Source of the DNA: Candidatus Omnitrophota bacterium
GTDB taxonomy: Bacteria > Omnitrophota > Gorgyraeia > B26-G9
Reading direction: 5' to 3'
DNA length: 35,546 bases
Assembly: GCA_018895275.1 (NCBI GenBank)
Contig: JAHIOQ010000108.1
Coordinates: forward strand, 1 to 35,546
Shown: one piece after another, positions 1 through 9,900 of the stretch
How the letters are laid out: every line of letters begins with the position of its first letter
Position numbering within the stretch: position 1 is the stretch's first letter
Made by a program: the position numbers and the translations under genes
Notes under the pieces: generated by a model
Seen by the model: only the letters and a program-made list of their open reading frames with translations
Databases searched by the model: none
What the model was told of the DNA's origin: nothing

Positions 1-1
1 C

Positions 2-1594
2 GAGGTTATCGCGCATCTGATCGAAAAGTTTTATAAAGGGGATTTGAAAAAGGCGGTCTTGTCTACGGTGAAATGCCTGCGGGGCAGCTTCGCGATTGGG
101 GTAATAAGTATTTATCATCCGGGAATACTTGTTGCCGCGCGTAAAGACAGCCCTTTGATTATCGGCAAGGGAAAGGGCGAGAATTTTATTGCCTCGGACG
201 TGCCGGCAATCTTATCCCGGACGCGGGAGATTATTTATCTTGATAACGATGAAATCTGCGAATTGACGAAGGAAGAGGTAAAGGTCTATGACCTGTCCGG
301 GAAAGAGGTAAAAAAGAAAAAGGTGCTGATTCAATGGGACGCGCAGAGCGCGGAAAAGGCGGGGTATCCGCATTTTATGATTAAGGAAATCCACGAACAG
401 CCGCAGGTCATGCGCCAGATTATTGCCAACCGCATCAAAAATAACCGTGTAGTATTTGAGGAATTGGCGCTTTCCGCGGCAAAGCTCAAGCGGATTGAAA
501 ACATTCAGATTGTTGCCTGCGGCACGGCGTACCATGCCGGCTTATGCGGTAAATATATCCTGGAAAAATTGCTGCGGATTCCGGTGAATGTCGATACTTC
601 CAGTGAGTTCCGCTATCGGGAACAGATTATAAAGAAAGATAAAACGCTTATTATTCCCGTGAGCCAGTCCGGAGAAACTGCCGACACCCTGGCCAGCCTG
701 CGGGAGGCAAAGAGCAAAGGCGCGCTTATCCTGTCTATTTGCAATGTCGTCGGCAGTTCGATTGCCCGGGAATCCGACGGGGTTATCTATATTCTCGCCG
801 GCCCGGAGATTGCCGTGGCTTCGACCAAGGCATATACGGCACAGCTGGCGAATTTTTACCTGCTGGCCTTGTATTTAGGCGCGCTCAAGGGAATGCTCGG
901 CGCTAAAGCCGTGAAACGGCATCTGGATACTTTATTAACCGTGCCGAAACTCATGGAAGAGGCGTTGCGTTCTAAGAATAAGGTAAAAAAGACCGCGGAT
1001 GATTATGTGAGTAAATATAATTACCGGCTTGCCGAGCAGTTTAAGTTTCTGGAAGACGAAATTTCCCTGTTTAAGGACGGCCGCAAGGCATTGGCGTTTG
1101 CCGAACAATTGGCAAAAAAATCGCACTCTGCTTACGGTAAACGGTTCGGCGATTTTCCGTTCCTGTATCTGGGCAGAAACGTTAATTATCCCAGCGCGCT
1201 CGAAGGCGCTTTAAAGTTGAAAGAAATCACCTATATCAGCGCCGAAGGCTATGCCGCAGGAGAGATGAAGCATGGGCCGATCGCGCTGATTGACGAATTC
1301 CCTCTGGTTGTGTGTATCGCGCCGCAGTCAAGCGTTTATGAAAAGATGCTTTCGAATATCCGGGAGATAAAGGCGCGCAAAGGCGTTGTCCTGGCGATAG
1401 CGACAAAGGGAGACAGGGAGATCCGCAAGAAAGAAAATTCCGACTATGTTCTGGATATCCCGCAAATCGATGAATTCTTTTCCCCGCTTATCGTTGCCCT
1501 GCCGCTGCAGCTATTGGCCTATTACATTGCCGTGGGACTGGAGTGTGATGTCGACCAGCCGCGAAACCTGGCCAAGAGCGTGACCGTTGAATAG
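2..1594 (+). CDS. glmS: Glutamine--fructose-6-phosphate aminotransferase (isomerizing), 5'-truncated by window edge
   Basis: The enzyme makes glucosamine-6-phosphate from fructose-6-phosphate and glutamine, the entry step to UDP-GlcNAc for peptidoglycan and LPS. The ORF track begins at a TTG at base 44, but the frame is open from base 2 and reads EVIAHLIEKFYKGDL, conserved GlmS sequence, so the real start lies upstream. The catalytic N-terminal Cys and the first part of the glutaminase domain are missing. Visible are the end of the glutaminase domain (GKGENFIASD), the first SIS domain with the sugar-phosphate loop SQSGETADTL, the second SIS domain (YPSALEGALKLKEI, AAGEMKHGP), and the canonical C-terminus DQPRNLAKSVTVE. 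The linker between the two SIS domains is about 45 residues longer than in E. coli GlmS as I recall it. Family assignment is certain; the effect of the linker is unknown. Confidence 0.97.
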   Translation, partial: EVIAHLIEKFYKGDLKKAVLSTVKCLRGSFAIGVISIYHPGILVAARKDSPLIIGKGKGENFIASDVPAILSRTREIIYLDNDEICELTKEEVKVYDLSGKEVKKKKVLIQWDAQSAEKAGYPHFMIKEIHEQPQVMRQIIANRIKNNRVVFEELALSAAKLKRIENIQIVACGTAYHAGLCGKYILEKLLRIPVNVDTSSEFRYREQIIKKDKTLIIPVSQSGETADTLASLREAKSKGALILSICNVVGSSIARESDGVIYILAGPEIAVASTKAYTAQLANFYLLALYLGALKGMLGAKAVKRHLDTLLTVPKLMEEALRSKNKVKKTADDYVSKYNYRLAEQFKFLEDEISLFKDGRKALAFAEQLAKKSHSAYGKRFGDFPFLYLGRNVNYPSALEGALKLKEITYISAEGYAAGEMKHGPIALIDEFPLVVCIAPQSSVYEKMLSNIREIKARKGVVLAIATKGDREIRKKENSDYVLDIPQIDEFFSPLIVALPLQLLAYYIAVGLECDVDQPRNLAKSVTVE

Positions 1595-1736
1595 TAGGCT
1601 TGTATAGATAACTTCCTAATTTCCGGCATCTAACTATATATTCGGCATATTTTTTGCAATAAGATTCTCCGTGAACCAATCTGCAACTCTTTTATTTTCA
1701 ATACATTACATTAATAAAAAAAAACGGCTATTACCA

Positions 1737-1765
1737 TTGAAATACAGTGATTTTTATGGTATACT
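1737..1765 (+). promoter_or_regulatory. Sigma-70-type promoter upstream of the GH77 giant gene
   Basis: TTGAAA (1737-1742), a 17-bp spacer and TATACT (1760-1765) form a near-consensus promoter. It lies inside the N-terminal extension proposed by the ORF track (start 1671), which argues that translation really starts at ATG 1842, after the Shine-Dalgarno-like AGAGGAGTAGG. Confidence 0.75.
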
Positions 1766-1841
1766 TTCTCAGTTTTATTTTTCTTCTTTTACAACTTTAA
1801 ATGAGATAACCGGTTATGTTAATAATCAGAGGAGTAGGAAA

Positions 1842-4800
1842 ATGTTTTTAAAAAAAAGGAATAGGTATTGCTTAATAATAAGAATTATAAATTTTTTCAT
1901 CTTGCAGTGTTTTATAATTATAAATGTTCAAGGTGTTTTTGCTCAGGAGCAGCTCTTTTCTTTGAGACGCCGGCAGACAGATACCCTTTCTCCGTATTTA
2001 AATATTAAAGCCATAACCGTTCAATCAATCTTTTCCGATAAAAGTCAACAGCCGTTACCGCCGTTACCTGTTGAAAAATCTAAGGTTCGGTTAATGCCGC
2101 TATCATTGCGTGATACCGGAAGTATTGCGGAATTATTAGAAGGCAGCGAGGTATTCTTGAATGACTTATGGGCCAGAAAGACATTAGGCGTGCCGACAGC
2201 AATCAGCAGTCTTCGCAGTGAAGGTGATAATTTTGATGAATGGGATTGGGGCAGGGGTGACATGGGCGAATCCGGGCGCCGGCATATTTCATGGCTGGCC
2301 AGGAATGGTTTTTCCAGATGGATGCGTTTGCCTAACCGTAAAACTAACGCCTTATTCGGAGACCCCAGCCCTTATGCGGCGCGCAGCGCATTTGCCGGGG
2401 AAGATTCGGATATTGCCGTGCCGGAGGTGGAGGAATTTATTAAATCAGAACAAGCGCAAGCCTGGTATCGAGATAATAAACAACGGATTATGGATTTACA
2501 TAATGCAAAAAGAGTAGACGCGCTGGAAGTGGCCAGATTAAAAAATGAGGCTTTGTGGCTGGCGATGCAATATTTTAAAGAAAATCACTTAAATAAAAAT
2601 ACGCCGCGCGATAAAGCTTTTGATGAGTTTTTGCGCGACAATGACTGGGTAGATGATTACGCGCAATATATGGCGATAAGTGAATATTACTGGGATAAAA
2701 AAAAGGGTGTTTTTGATGAGATAAATAAAACTCTTTGGAGAGAGCTTGACGGAAAATTAAAAGGCCTGTTAAATGTTCTGCACCATGCAATGAAAATAGA
2801 GGGAACAAAAGATGTCGGGCAGTTATATGTACTGGTAGACGATTTTTTTAGGCGCTATTATGAGCAGAATATTGCCGGAAAAGAAACTAATAGGTTCCGG
2901 CTGAATATCTATGAGTTTTTGTTAAATAAAATAAAAGGGGGAGTTTTTAAAGCGCCTTTGAAGGGCAATATTGAATCTTTCATTAAAGCAGATTTTAATG
3001 GATGCCGAAATATGCTTTTTGATGGGTATGAGCGTTCAAAAAAAGCGTTCAATGATATGGAAGAAGCAATCGGGCAGGAATGTATGGCGGACTGGAGGAA
3101 TTGGGACAATGAAAAATTGGTGGAGCGCGATTCTGAAACTTTAGCCGGATACGGTTCGCTTTTGGAAGATAAGATATTGTTTCATAAGTACGCGCAGTTT
3201 GTCTTCAATGCGCAGGAAAAACAAATGAAAAAATTTGCCAACGACCATGGCATTGCAATTGAAGGGGATATTCCCTTTTATGTATCAACTATAAGCTGTG
3301 AAACGTGGGTGTATAAAAACAGGATTTTCCGGCTGGACTCGGAAAACCGGTATCAGCAGATGTTTGATACCGGCGCGCCGCCGGACCAGTATGACCGCGA
3401 ATACGGGCAGAACTGGGGCGGGACGCCTTATTATATAAATGAGGAGTTTAAGAAATTTTTCTATGAACGGACAAAACATGAATTAAAGAATGCGGACGGT
3501 ATACGTATCGATCATTTCCGGGCGCTTAATGATTTCTGGGTTATTCCCCATGGCAAGCTTGGCCGGGACGGTAGGTTCGAAGACGGGCCGAAGGATGAAT
3601 TATTACAGCCGTTGCTTAATCTGGCGTTGGGCCGGCTTAAACGTTTTTTTGCCGAAGACCTGGGCTCTGACCTGGAAGGGGTATGGGAGCTGATGCGCGA
3701 TAACGAGATCAAGGGGTTTCGTGTCGCGATATTTGGCCATGGGGATGATGATGATGTCTTGCACCGGAAATATAGCGGCCAGATCGCTTTTTCCGGAACA
3801 CATGATACCATGACCTGGATAGGCGCATGGGATAAGTGGGATGTTCCCAAACGAAAAATACTTCTGAACAGGTTTTTTTATGAAGATATCCCGGGGATTA
3901 TGGAGAGGTTGACGAAGGAACAGCAAAAAAACTTCTTTAAATTTCTTGATTATTTTGTAAAGCGATTAAAGAAAGACACGGCGGTTATAGAACAACCGGC
4001 GGATTTTCAATCCGTGCAGGACAATTTGTTTACCCCGTTAGAGAAAGCCCCCGACGAAGTCGGTGGTGGGAGAAATATAGACGCTGACGGTGGGTTAATG
4101 CCACCGTTAGCGGAAACCGTTAGGGAACGAAGTTCTCTAACGGGGTTTACTGCGGACGGCAGTTTTGAGGAAAAATTGCAGTTGATCCGCAAGATCTCGG
4201 AGGTTTTGGTTGATTTTGAGGAATTGCCCTTTGGCGTACAGGCCGCTATATTCGGAATCCTGGCTTTTTCCGAGGCGGATACGGTGTTTCTGCCGATGCA
4301 GGATATTTTCCGGCAGGGGGAAAAATATCGCATAAATGTCCCGGGTAAGCCCGGTGATTGGGGATACCGCCATCCGTTCACAGGTCAGGAATTGAATAAG
4401 GAAGAAATTAAAGAAATAAAAGAAGCCAATAAACTAATGCGGATGCTTGCTGAAACTTCAGGCCGGGATACCCGCAGGCCTTTATACAAAGAAGGCGAGG
4501 GCGCGCATATCCTGGGAGTTTCTCCGGGGGTTAACGCAAAGAAGATGTGCAAACAGGGAGGGGAATTTATTATCTGGGCGGCAGTACAGGGAGATAAACC
4601 GCAGAAAGTTACTCTGCTGACAAATATGCCGGAACACAAAGGCGCATATCCTATAGAACAGGCAGTTAAAATGGAGTTGGTAAAACAACTGTCTTCCGGA
4701 ACGTATCTTTACGGGGTAAGAATAAGAGCAACCCAGGCAGGGAAATGGGGGGTTGCGGTTGAGGCGGATAATGTAAGAGCCGGGGATGTTAAGGAAAATA

Positions 4801-6935
4801 CAAGTCTGGTTGTAACTGCACAGGAGGAAATAGAATTTCTGTCTGAAGAACAAATAAACGCGGCGCGTATTGCCGCAGGTATTTCAGCGGAAAAACTCCA
4901 ACAGATTTTTGCCCGGTTAATGCCGGAGACAGCCGCAGAACTTGAAGAGGTTTTAGGATATTATCAGCTTGATAGCGAAGTTGTTGATGAGGGGAAAATT
5001 AATCACACGAGGGGCATTGTCACGGATTTAGTGTATGGGAATGTATACCTTCTGCGTGAAAAATTGCTTAAGGCGGATGCCCGGCAGTTAAATAATGAAG
5101 TTCATCCCAGGTTAACGGATTCTGCTGAACGTGAATATATGAGGTATAATTGGTATTCTCCGGCAGTATCGAATAAATTAGTGCAGGATTTAATTAATAT
5201 TTCTGTTTTGCCCGGGGATCCGCAGCTTGTTATCGAACATCTGATTAAGATTTTTAATGAACGCAGAAACAGCCGGACAATAACTCAGGAAGCATTAAGA
5301 GCGATAGATAAATTAATCGCGAACGCCGCCGGGCTTTCCCGTGATGTTGTATTCAGAAAAGGGAAATTCTTCCTTTTGAACGAATTTAAGGATCCGGGCT
5401 CCAACCGGAAAATTTTGTCTTTTGCCCGCTATATGGGAAAAGGGAGAAAGGCGATTGTAATCAGTAATTGCGGTGATTCCCGTACGCACGGAACGCTACG
5501 GCTGAACCGCTATGATTTTGATAAGACATTCGGAATTTCGCGTATGCCGGGCAATTACTACGCGCTAATAGACAGAATTACCGGTGAGGTCTATCTGCGT
5601 GAAGGTAAGGAATTATTGGATAACGGGTTGTATTTTGAGCTTGCCGGCTACAGTTCCCATGTGTTTATGGTAAAGAACTTGCAGGATAATAACTGGGTTT
5701 TGGAAGCGATGCGCGACTGTTCTCAGGGAAAGGCATTGGGATTGGAACATGTTATTATGCTTTTAAATAATTTCGGGCTTACCCTGGATTTCCCCTGTAT
5801 CGGAAAAGCGGCTCAGGCCTTGAGCCTGCAGGGCCTTTTAAACAACATTACTGCCGCAGAACTGAAGCAGGCTTTTGAAAGTAATCCGGATATTGAGATA
5901 ATCGAATTTGAGACAAGCTTAGATGCGAATAGCACGAATAGCAGGCTGATAGCCGGGTTCAGGGAAAAAAACAAAGATAATAAAAAGGTTCGGGCTTTAT
6001 GCCTGGGCCTGGATTTTTTTAATCAGAGAGGAATGTTGGATAATATAAAGCTTGTCTCTAATTTTAACCGGGATAAAACATCGGTTGATGTCGGCAGATA
6101 CTATGGCCGAAGAGGAGATACCGGTTATATATATGTAAACTTATCAGAGCTGGCCATGGATTTAAACGAAGGCCCTAGAAGTGAAAGTGTTTATGCGGGT
6201 ATAATCGGTGAATGGATAGAACAAAGTGTTGAAAGATCTTTTTCCTGGGGTGGTTTGGGAGATGATAAAATGCGGCAGGCTTTTGAGGCGTTTTTAGCGC
6301 TTTGGGCGGAAGACAGATTAGACATGCCGAAATTAATAAGCAGTGAACATGAAGGAATAAAGCAGATTTTGGCAGAGATCGAAAATGATGTTGAGCCAAT
6401 AGTACAAGTTCTATGGGGGTCGCGTTTTGATTCTATTGAAAAAAAGGAGAATGAGTTTATTTTTTCGTATTTAAGAAGAATGCAGATGGATTTGAGTTTT
6501 GAAAATTTTTTTTATAATAAAACCAATTTAAACACAATAAAGAACTTTGCTTATTTTTTACCGTATTATTTGGCTAATTCCGAACAGCCGGATAATATCC
6601 GCGATATTTTGGTTGAAGGATTTTCCGAAGGAAAAGGCTCCTATTACGAGAAATATTTTCTTGATAAGTTTGTGTACGGGGCGCTGGTTTTAAGGGACAG
6701 TAAAATAGATGAGATTTTTATTGATTTACTGGAAAATCCTCCGCCGGATTTGGATTTTTATTTCCAGGCATTTGTGATAAAAGCAATGCACGGCCTAAAG
6801 CGTTTTGATTTAAAAGTGGACGGAATTTCCGTTGAGCGTCTCGGGGCGATTCTGAAATCCGGTAAAGAGATTCAAGCGCTTCATGAGGCGGTAAGCACGG
6901 TCCAGCGGTATGAGGCGCTTGAACAGGCGATATAA
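1842..6935 (+). CDS. Exported giant GH77 4-alpha-glucanotransferase with C-terminal extensions
   Basis: The start was moved from 1671 to ATG 1842, which has an RBS (GGAG) and is followed by a signal peptide (K/R-rich start, hydrophobic core, probable cleavage after GVFA). This gives about 1,697 residues; a normal MalQ has about 500-700. DTLSP follows the signal peptide. GH77 spans roughly residues 115-845: the N-terminal substrate region (FGDPSPYAARSAFAG), nucleophile Asp of GIRIDHFR (about D557), acid/base Glu of FAEDLG (about E605), third Asp of SGTHDT (about D655), and the closing FLPMQDIF...NVPGK..DWGYR block. Two insertions interrupt it: about 140 helical, charged residues after the YYWD segment, and a 39-codon palindromic element (4029-4149). 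Beyond GH77 are a beta-rich stretch (about 885-1000), a helical middle, a GH13-C-like beta-sandwich (about 1165-1285) and an unrecognised C-terminal third ending EQAI. GH77 enzymes transfer alpha-1,4-glucans and are usually cytosolic, so export is unusual. The C-terminal domains cannot be named by eye. Confidence 0.88.
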   Translation: MFLKKRNRYCLIIRIINFFILQCFIIINVQGVFAQEQLFSLRRRQTDTLSPYLNIKAITVQSIFSDKSQQPLPPLPVEKSKVRLMPLSLRDTGSIAELLEGSEVFLNDLWARKTLGVPTAISSLRSEGDNFDEWDWGRGDMGESGRRHISWLARNGFSRWMRLPNRKTNALFGDPSPYAARSAFAGEDSDIAVPEVEEFIKSEQAQAWYRDNKQRIMDLHNAKRVDALEVARLKNEALWLAMQYFKENHLNKNTPRDKAFDEFLRDNDWVDDYAQYMAISEYYWDKKKGVFDEINKTLWRELDGKLKGLLNVLHHAMKIEGTKDVGQLYVLVDDFFRRYYEQNIAGKETNRFRLNIYEFLLNKIKGGVFKAPLKGNIESFIKADFNGCRNMLFDGYERSKKAFNDMEEAIGQECMADWRNWDNEKLVERDSETLAGYGSLLEDKILFHKYAQFVFNAQEKQMKKFANDHGIAIEGDIPFYVSTISCETWVYKNRIFRLDSENRYQQMFDTGAPPDQYDREYGQNWGGTPYYINEEFKKFFYERTKHELKNADGIRIDHFRALNDFWVIPHGKLGRDGRFEDGPKDELLQPLLNLALGRLKRFFAEDLGSDLEGVWELMRDNEIKGFRVAIFGHGDDDDVLHRKYSGQIAFSGTHDTMTWIGAWDKWDVPKRKILLNRFFYEDIPGIMERLTKEQQKNFFKFLDYFVKRLKKDTAVIEQPADFQSVQDNLFTPLEKAPDEVGGGRNIDADGGLMPPLAETVRERSSLTGFTADGSFEEKLQLIRKISEVLVDFEELPFGVQAAIFGILAFSEADTVFLPMQDIFRQGEKYRINVPGKPGDWGYRHPFTGQELNKEEIKEIKEANKLMRMLAETSGRDTRRPLYKEGEGAHILGVSPGVNAKKMCKQGGEFIIWAAVQGDKPQKVTLLTNMPEHKGAYPIEQAVKMELVKQLSSGTYLYGVRIRATQAGKWGVAVEADNVRAGDVKENTSLVVTAQEEIEFLSEEQINAARIAAGISAEKLQQIFARLMPETAAELEEVLGYYQLDSEVVDEGKINHTRGIVTDLVYGNVYLLREKLLKADARQLNNEVHPRLTDSAEREYMRYNWYSPAVSNKLVQDLINISVLPGDPQLVIEHLIKIFNERRNSRTITQEALRAIDKLIANAAGLSRDVVFRKGKFFLLNEFKDPGSNRKILSFARYMGKGRKAIVISNCGDSRTHGTLRLNRYDFDKTFGISRMPGNYYALIDRITGEVYLREGKELLDNGLYFELAGYSSHVFMVKNLQDNNWVLEAMRDCSQGKALGLEHVIMLLNNFGLTLDFPCIGKAAQALSLQGLLNNITAAELKQAFESNPDIEIIEFETSLDANSTNSRLIAGFREKNKDNKKVRALCLGLDFFNQRGMLDNIKLVSNFNRDKTSVDVGRYYGRRGDTGYIYVNLSELAMDLNEGPRSESVYAGIIGEWIEQSVERSFSWGGLGDDKMRQAFEAFLALWAEDRLDMPKLISSEHEGIKQILAEIENDVEPIVQVLWGSRFDSIEKKENEFIFSYLRRMQMDLSFENFFYNKTNLNTIKNFAYFLPYYLANSEQPDNIRDILVEGFSEGKGSYYEKYFLDKFVYGALVLRDSKIDEIFIDLLENPPPDLDFYFQAFVIKAMHGLKRFDLKVDGISVERLGAILKSGKEIQALHEAVSTVQRYEALEQAI
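4029..4149 (+). mobile_element. 113-bp palindromic repeat element inserted in frame, with TTTA target duplication
   Basis: The perfect 13-bp inverted termini CCCCGTTAGAGAA (4033-4045) and TTCTCTAACGGGG (4133-4145) bound a 113-bp element. TTTA flanks it on both sides (4029-4032 and 4146-4149). Element plus one TTTA is 117 bp, or 39 codons, so the frame is kept. Inside are three hairpins: CCGAC-GAA-GTCGG (4051-4063); a 10-bp stem with one G-U, CTGACGGTGG/CCACCGTTAG (4084-4110); and a 12-bp stem with a GAA loop, CCGTTAGGGAAC/GTTCTCTAACGG (4117-4143). The encoded peptide is Gly/Pro/charged and falls between conserved GH77 blocks. It resembles a MITE or REP-type element and recalls the in-frame palindromic elements of Rickettsia. 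No second copy was seen in this window. Confidence 0.8.
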
Positions 6936-6939
6936 CTTA

Positions 6940-6975
6940 GTTCATTAGCTCATGGTTCATGGCTGATAGCTTATA
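6940..6975 (+). repeat. Degenerate heptamer array between the two giant genes
   Basis: The 47-bp spacer is made mostly of degenerate 7-mers: GTTCATTA, GCTCATG, GTTCATG, GCTGATA, GCTTATA. It runs up to the start codon of the next gene and contains no clear Shine-Dalgarno sequence. Confidence 0.6.
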
Positions 6976-6982
6976 ACTTCTT

Positions 6983-9900
6983 ATGAAAAAAATATTTAAA
7001 ACAAGCTCAATAATCTTAATTCAAGCCTTCCTGGCAATGAATTTTGCCTGGGGGGGGGTAAATGATTTTCAGAGTGATTCAATAGTTTTCTCTCAGGATA
7101 CGCTTTCCCCGGCATTGCAGATCAACACGCCTTTACTGCGGCAGGTTATGCGGCAGGAAACTGCCTTTGATTATGCGGCAAATCTGGTCGAGATATATCA
7201 AAAAAACGCCTATAAAACGTATATCCAGATTTTTGCGCGTCCTGAGGGCTATCGCGTAGTAATAAAAGCCGAGCATGAAAGGCCGCTGACCCTGCACTGG
7301 GGGGTGAATCATTGGCAAAAACCGCCGGAGGCAATAATTCCTAACGGCAATGGTTATAGCACCTATGTTGATGAAACTACCGGAGCAACCCGCACGGAAG
7401 TCCAATCACAGGCTAAGGGCAATAATGTTTTTGTTATTGATATCCCTACGCTGCTGATTGATTCCATAGAAAACTTAAAATTTGTTTTTTTTGATGAGAA
7501 TACGGCTATTCAGGATATTGGCTTTAAGGACTATGAGGTGCCCATAAAAAATGCCCTGGATAAAACCATAGAGGAAATGGAACAGGGCAAGGGAAAAAGT
7601 GAAGAAAATAGATCAAAACTTGAGCAATTGCTTAAAAACCGGCTGACCCCGCCGCCAGGCCCAGGTGAACAGGATTTGAATGATAACGTACTTTATTCTA
7701 AAACAGGAAATAATGTTATTTCCGAGGTAATAAGGGGGGAAGGCGGCTTTAAGATAAATTTTTGGGTTATCAGCAACGATAAGCCGCAGTTATACTGGGG
7801 GATTAACGGCTGGCAGATGCCATCAAAGGATATTTTGCCTGCGGATACCCGTTTAGGGAAGAAAAATGAAGAGCCGGCAGTGTATACGGATATGGATAAA
7901 GAATCAGAAGACGGTTTGTACACGACATCAATATTTATCTCCGATGAGAAATGGCCGCATATAACGGAAATCAATTTTAATATCCATTATCCGGATAACG
8001 GGCATCGTGATACTAACGAGGATAAGCATTATGATCTTAAACTCACCGGCCCGGAGATGATCGGCTCTTTAGCAAAAAGAGTAAATAACATATATTTACC
8101 CGAGCCTCAGCGCAAAGAGACCGCCATGCTTTTAAAAAACGCGTTAACCGTTTTTGCCGAAGAAATATCTTATGAAGAGTTGTTGAAAATATTTCAAGAG
8201 GTTAAAGGCATTTCCTTTGAAGAGCAGGAGTCCTTGGGATTTATTTTGATCGCCAAGCTTCTTAACGAAGGCGCGGTTTGGGATGAGGCACAGGGGCGGA
8301 TAATTGTGGATAAAAACAAGGTTTCAACTGCCGTGGCTGAGCTCATTGACCGGCTTGACCCGCTTTGTGTGAACAAGTGTCTTTATCTTTTCGGCATGCT
8401 GGAACCATCCTGGATTTCAAGGCTTGTGCACGGCTTGGATTACAGGCAGTTGTATGAAGGCCAGCAAAGCGGCAGGATAACGGATTTAAGGCAGTTTATC
8501 CAGGATAAAATAAACGCATATGATGCTGAGGATAAGCCGGAGGTTTTGGAAGCAAAAGCTGTTAGTGGAAGCCGTTTATTTTTAAAAATGAATTTTAACG
8601 GCAATGTTATTTCAACATTTATGGGCTATGTTACGAAAGAAGACAAGTATTATTATAATGGTAAAAGAGTTGTTTTAAGGGATACCCTTGGTAATGAATT
8701 TTCAAGGCTAAATTTGCGCTTAGGCCGGCATGTGGATAAGGAAAAAATAAGAGTACTTATAGAAGACGGTCATAAGAAGGGCATAAAATTCATGGTTAAT
8801 TTTTTTGACTGGCATTCGCCTGAGGTCTTGAATAAAGATAATTATATGTATTATCATCACAAATTTCTCGGCAAAAATAAGGATGAGCTGACCATATTAT
8901 CAATTTTGGATAATTATGCGACAATCTTATCTCTTCCGGACGGCAGAAAGGTTTTGGTCATGCACCGACCGCTTAGCGCGGACCAGTTAAAGCCGAATTT
9001 AACCCTGGATAGTAGGAGCGGTAATTATTGGAAACAGAAATTTTTAGAGCATATGAGATATTTTATCGATGAGTTTGATATAGATGCCTTTCGGGTTGAC
9101 CTGCCCGGAGAACTGGAAGAAGCCGGGAACAGAGAGGTGTTTCAGTCTGCCTGTTTTGAGGCAGTGGAATATGCCGCGCGAAAAGGCAAAAAGATATTTT
9201 TTTGCCTTGAGGCATATTCAAAAAATTATTTCGGCACGGATGAATGCGCGCTGTTTAACGACTGGAATAATCATGCTGAAATAAGAAAATATAGATATAA
9301 GCCCTTCCGGCCTTATTATGATATGGTAAATAAAAGCTTGCTGACAGGCAATATCACTGAATTAAAAGCAGCCTTTGAAAGGATTGTGCGGCGTGTGGAG
9401 GAACTGGTTTCCTTATTTACTAATTTTGATGAAGAGCTGCTCAAAGACATGATTCCGGATAAAGAAGCGCGCGAAAAGCATGTCATGATGTTATATAATT
9501 TTGTGCGCGCCGGTTTTGACGCCTTGATGTATTTAAGGGATTTAGGCATAGGTGATATCGTAAGTATGGTCGGCGGAAAAAGTATAGGCTGGGGGGCTCT
9601 AGTACGTTATTTTACTCATAAGCCTGCGACTAAAAGGGAATTCCGCGCAAGAATGGAAAAATCCACCGGAGAGCTTGTGGATGAATCAGCGCTTTATCAA
9701 ATAATGAAAAACGCGGGCAGACACAGCTTTTCCCGGGTGTTTTTTAGAGGCAATAAGATTGTTTTTTACCGGCCGGGCTATGCGCCTGAGGTCTTTGATC
9801 TGGATAAGATGGTCTCTCCCATGCCGGCTATTGAGCTTTTGGATATGGAGCATTATGTTAACTTGTGGCTTGATGAACATGTGCTTTCTATCCCCAACGT

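Noticed and set aside
1671-1841. 57-codon N-terminal extension of the first giant protein
   Set aside because: It covers a strong promoter, has no RBS, and would bury the signal peptide; ATG 1842 has RBS and signal peptide.
4385-4853. Overlapping minus-strand ORFs of 84 and 123 aa inside the giant gene
   Set aside because: Antisense shadows of conserved coding sequence without start signals or recognisable domains.
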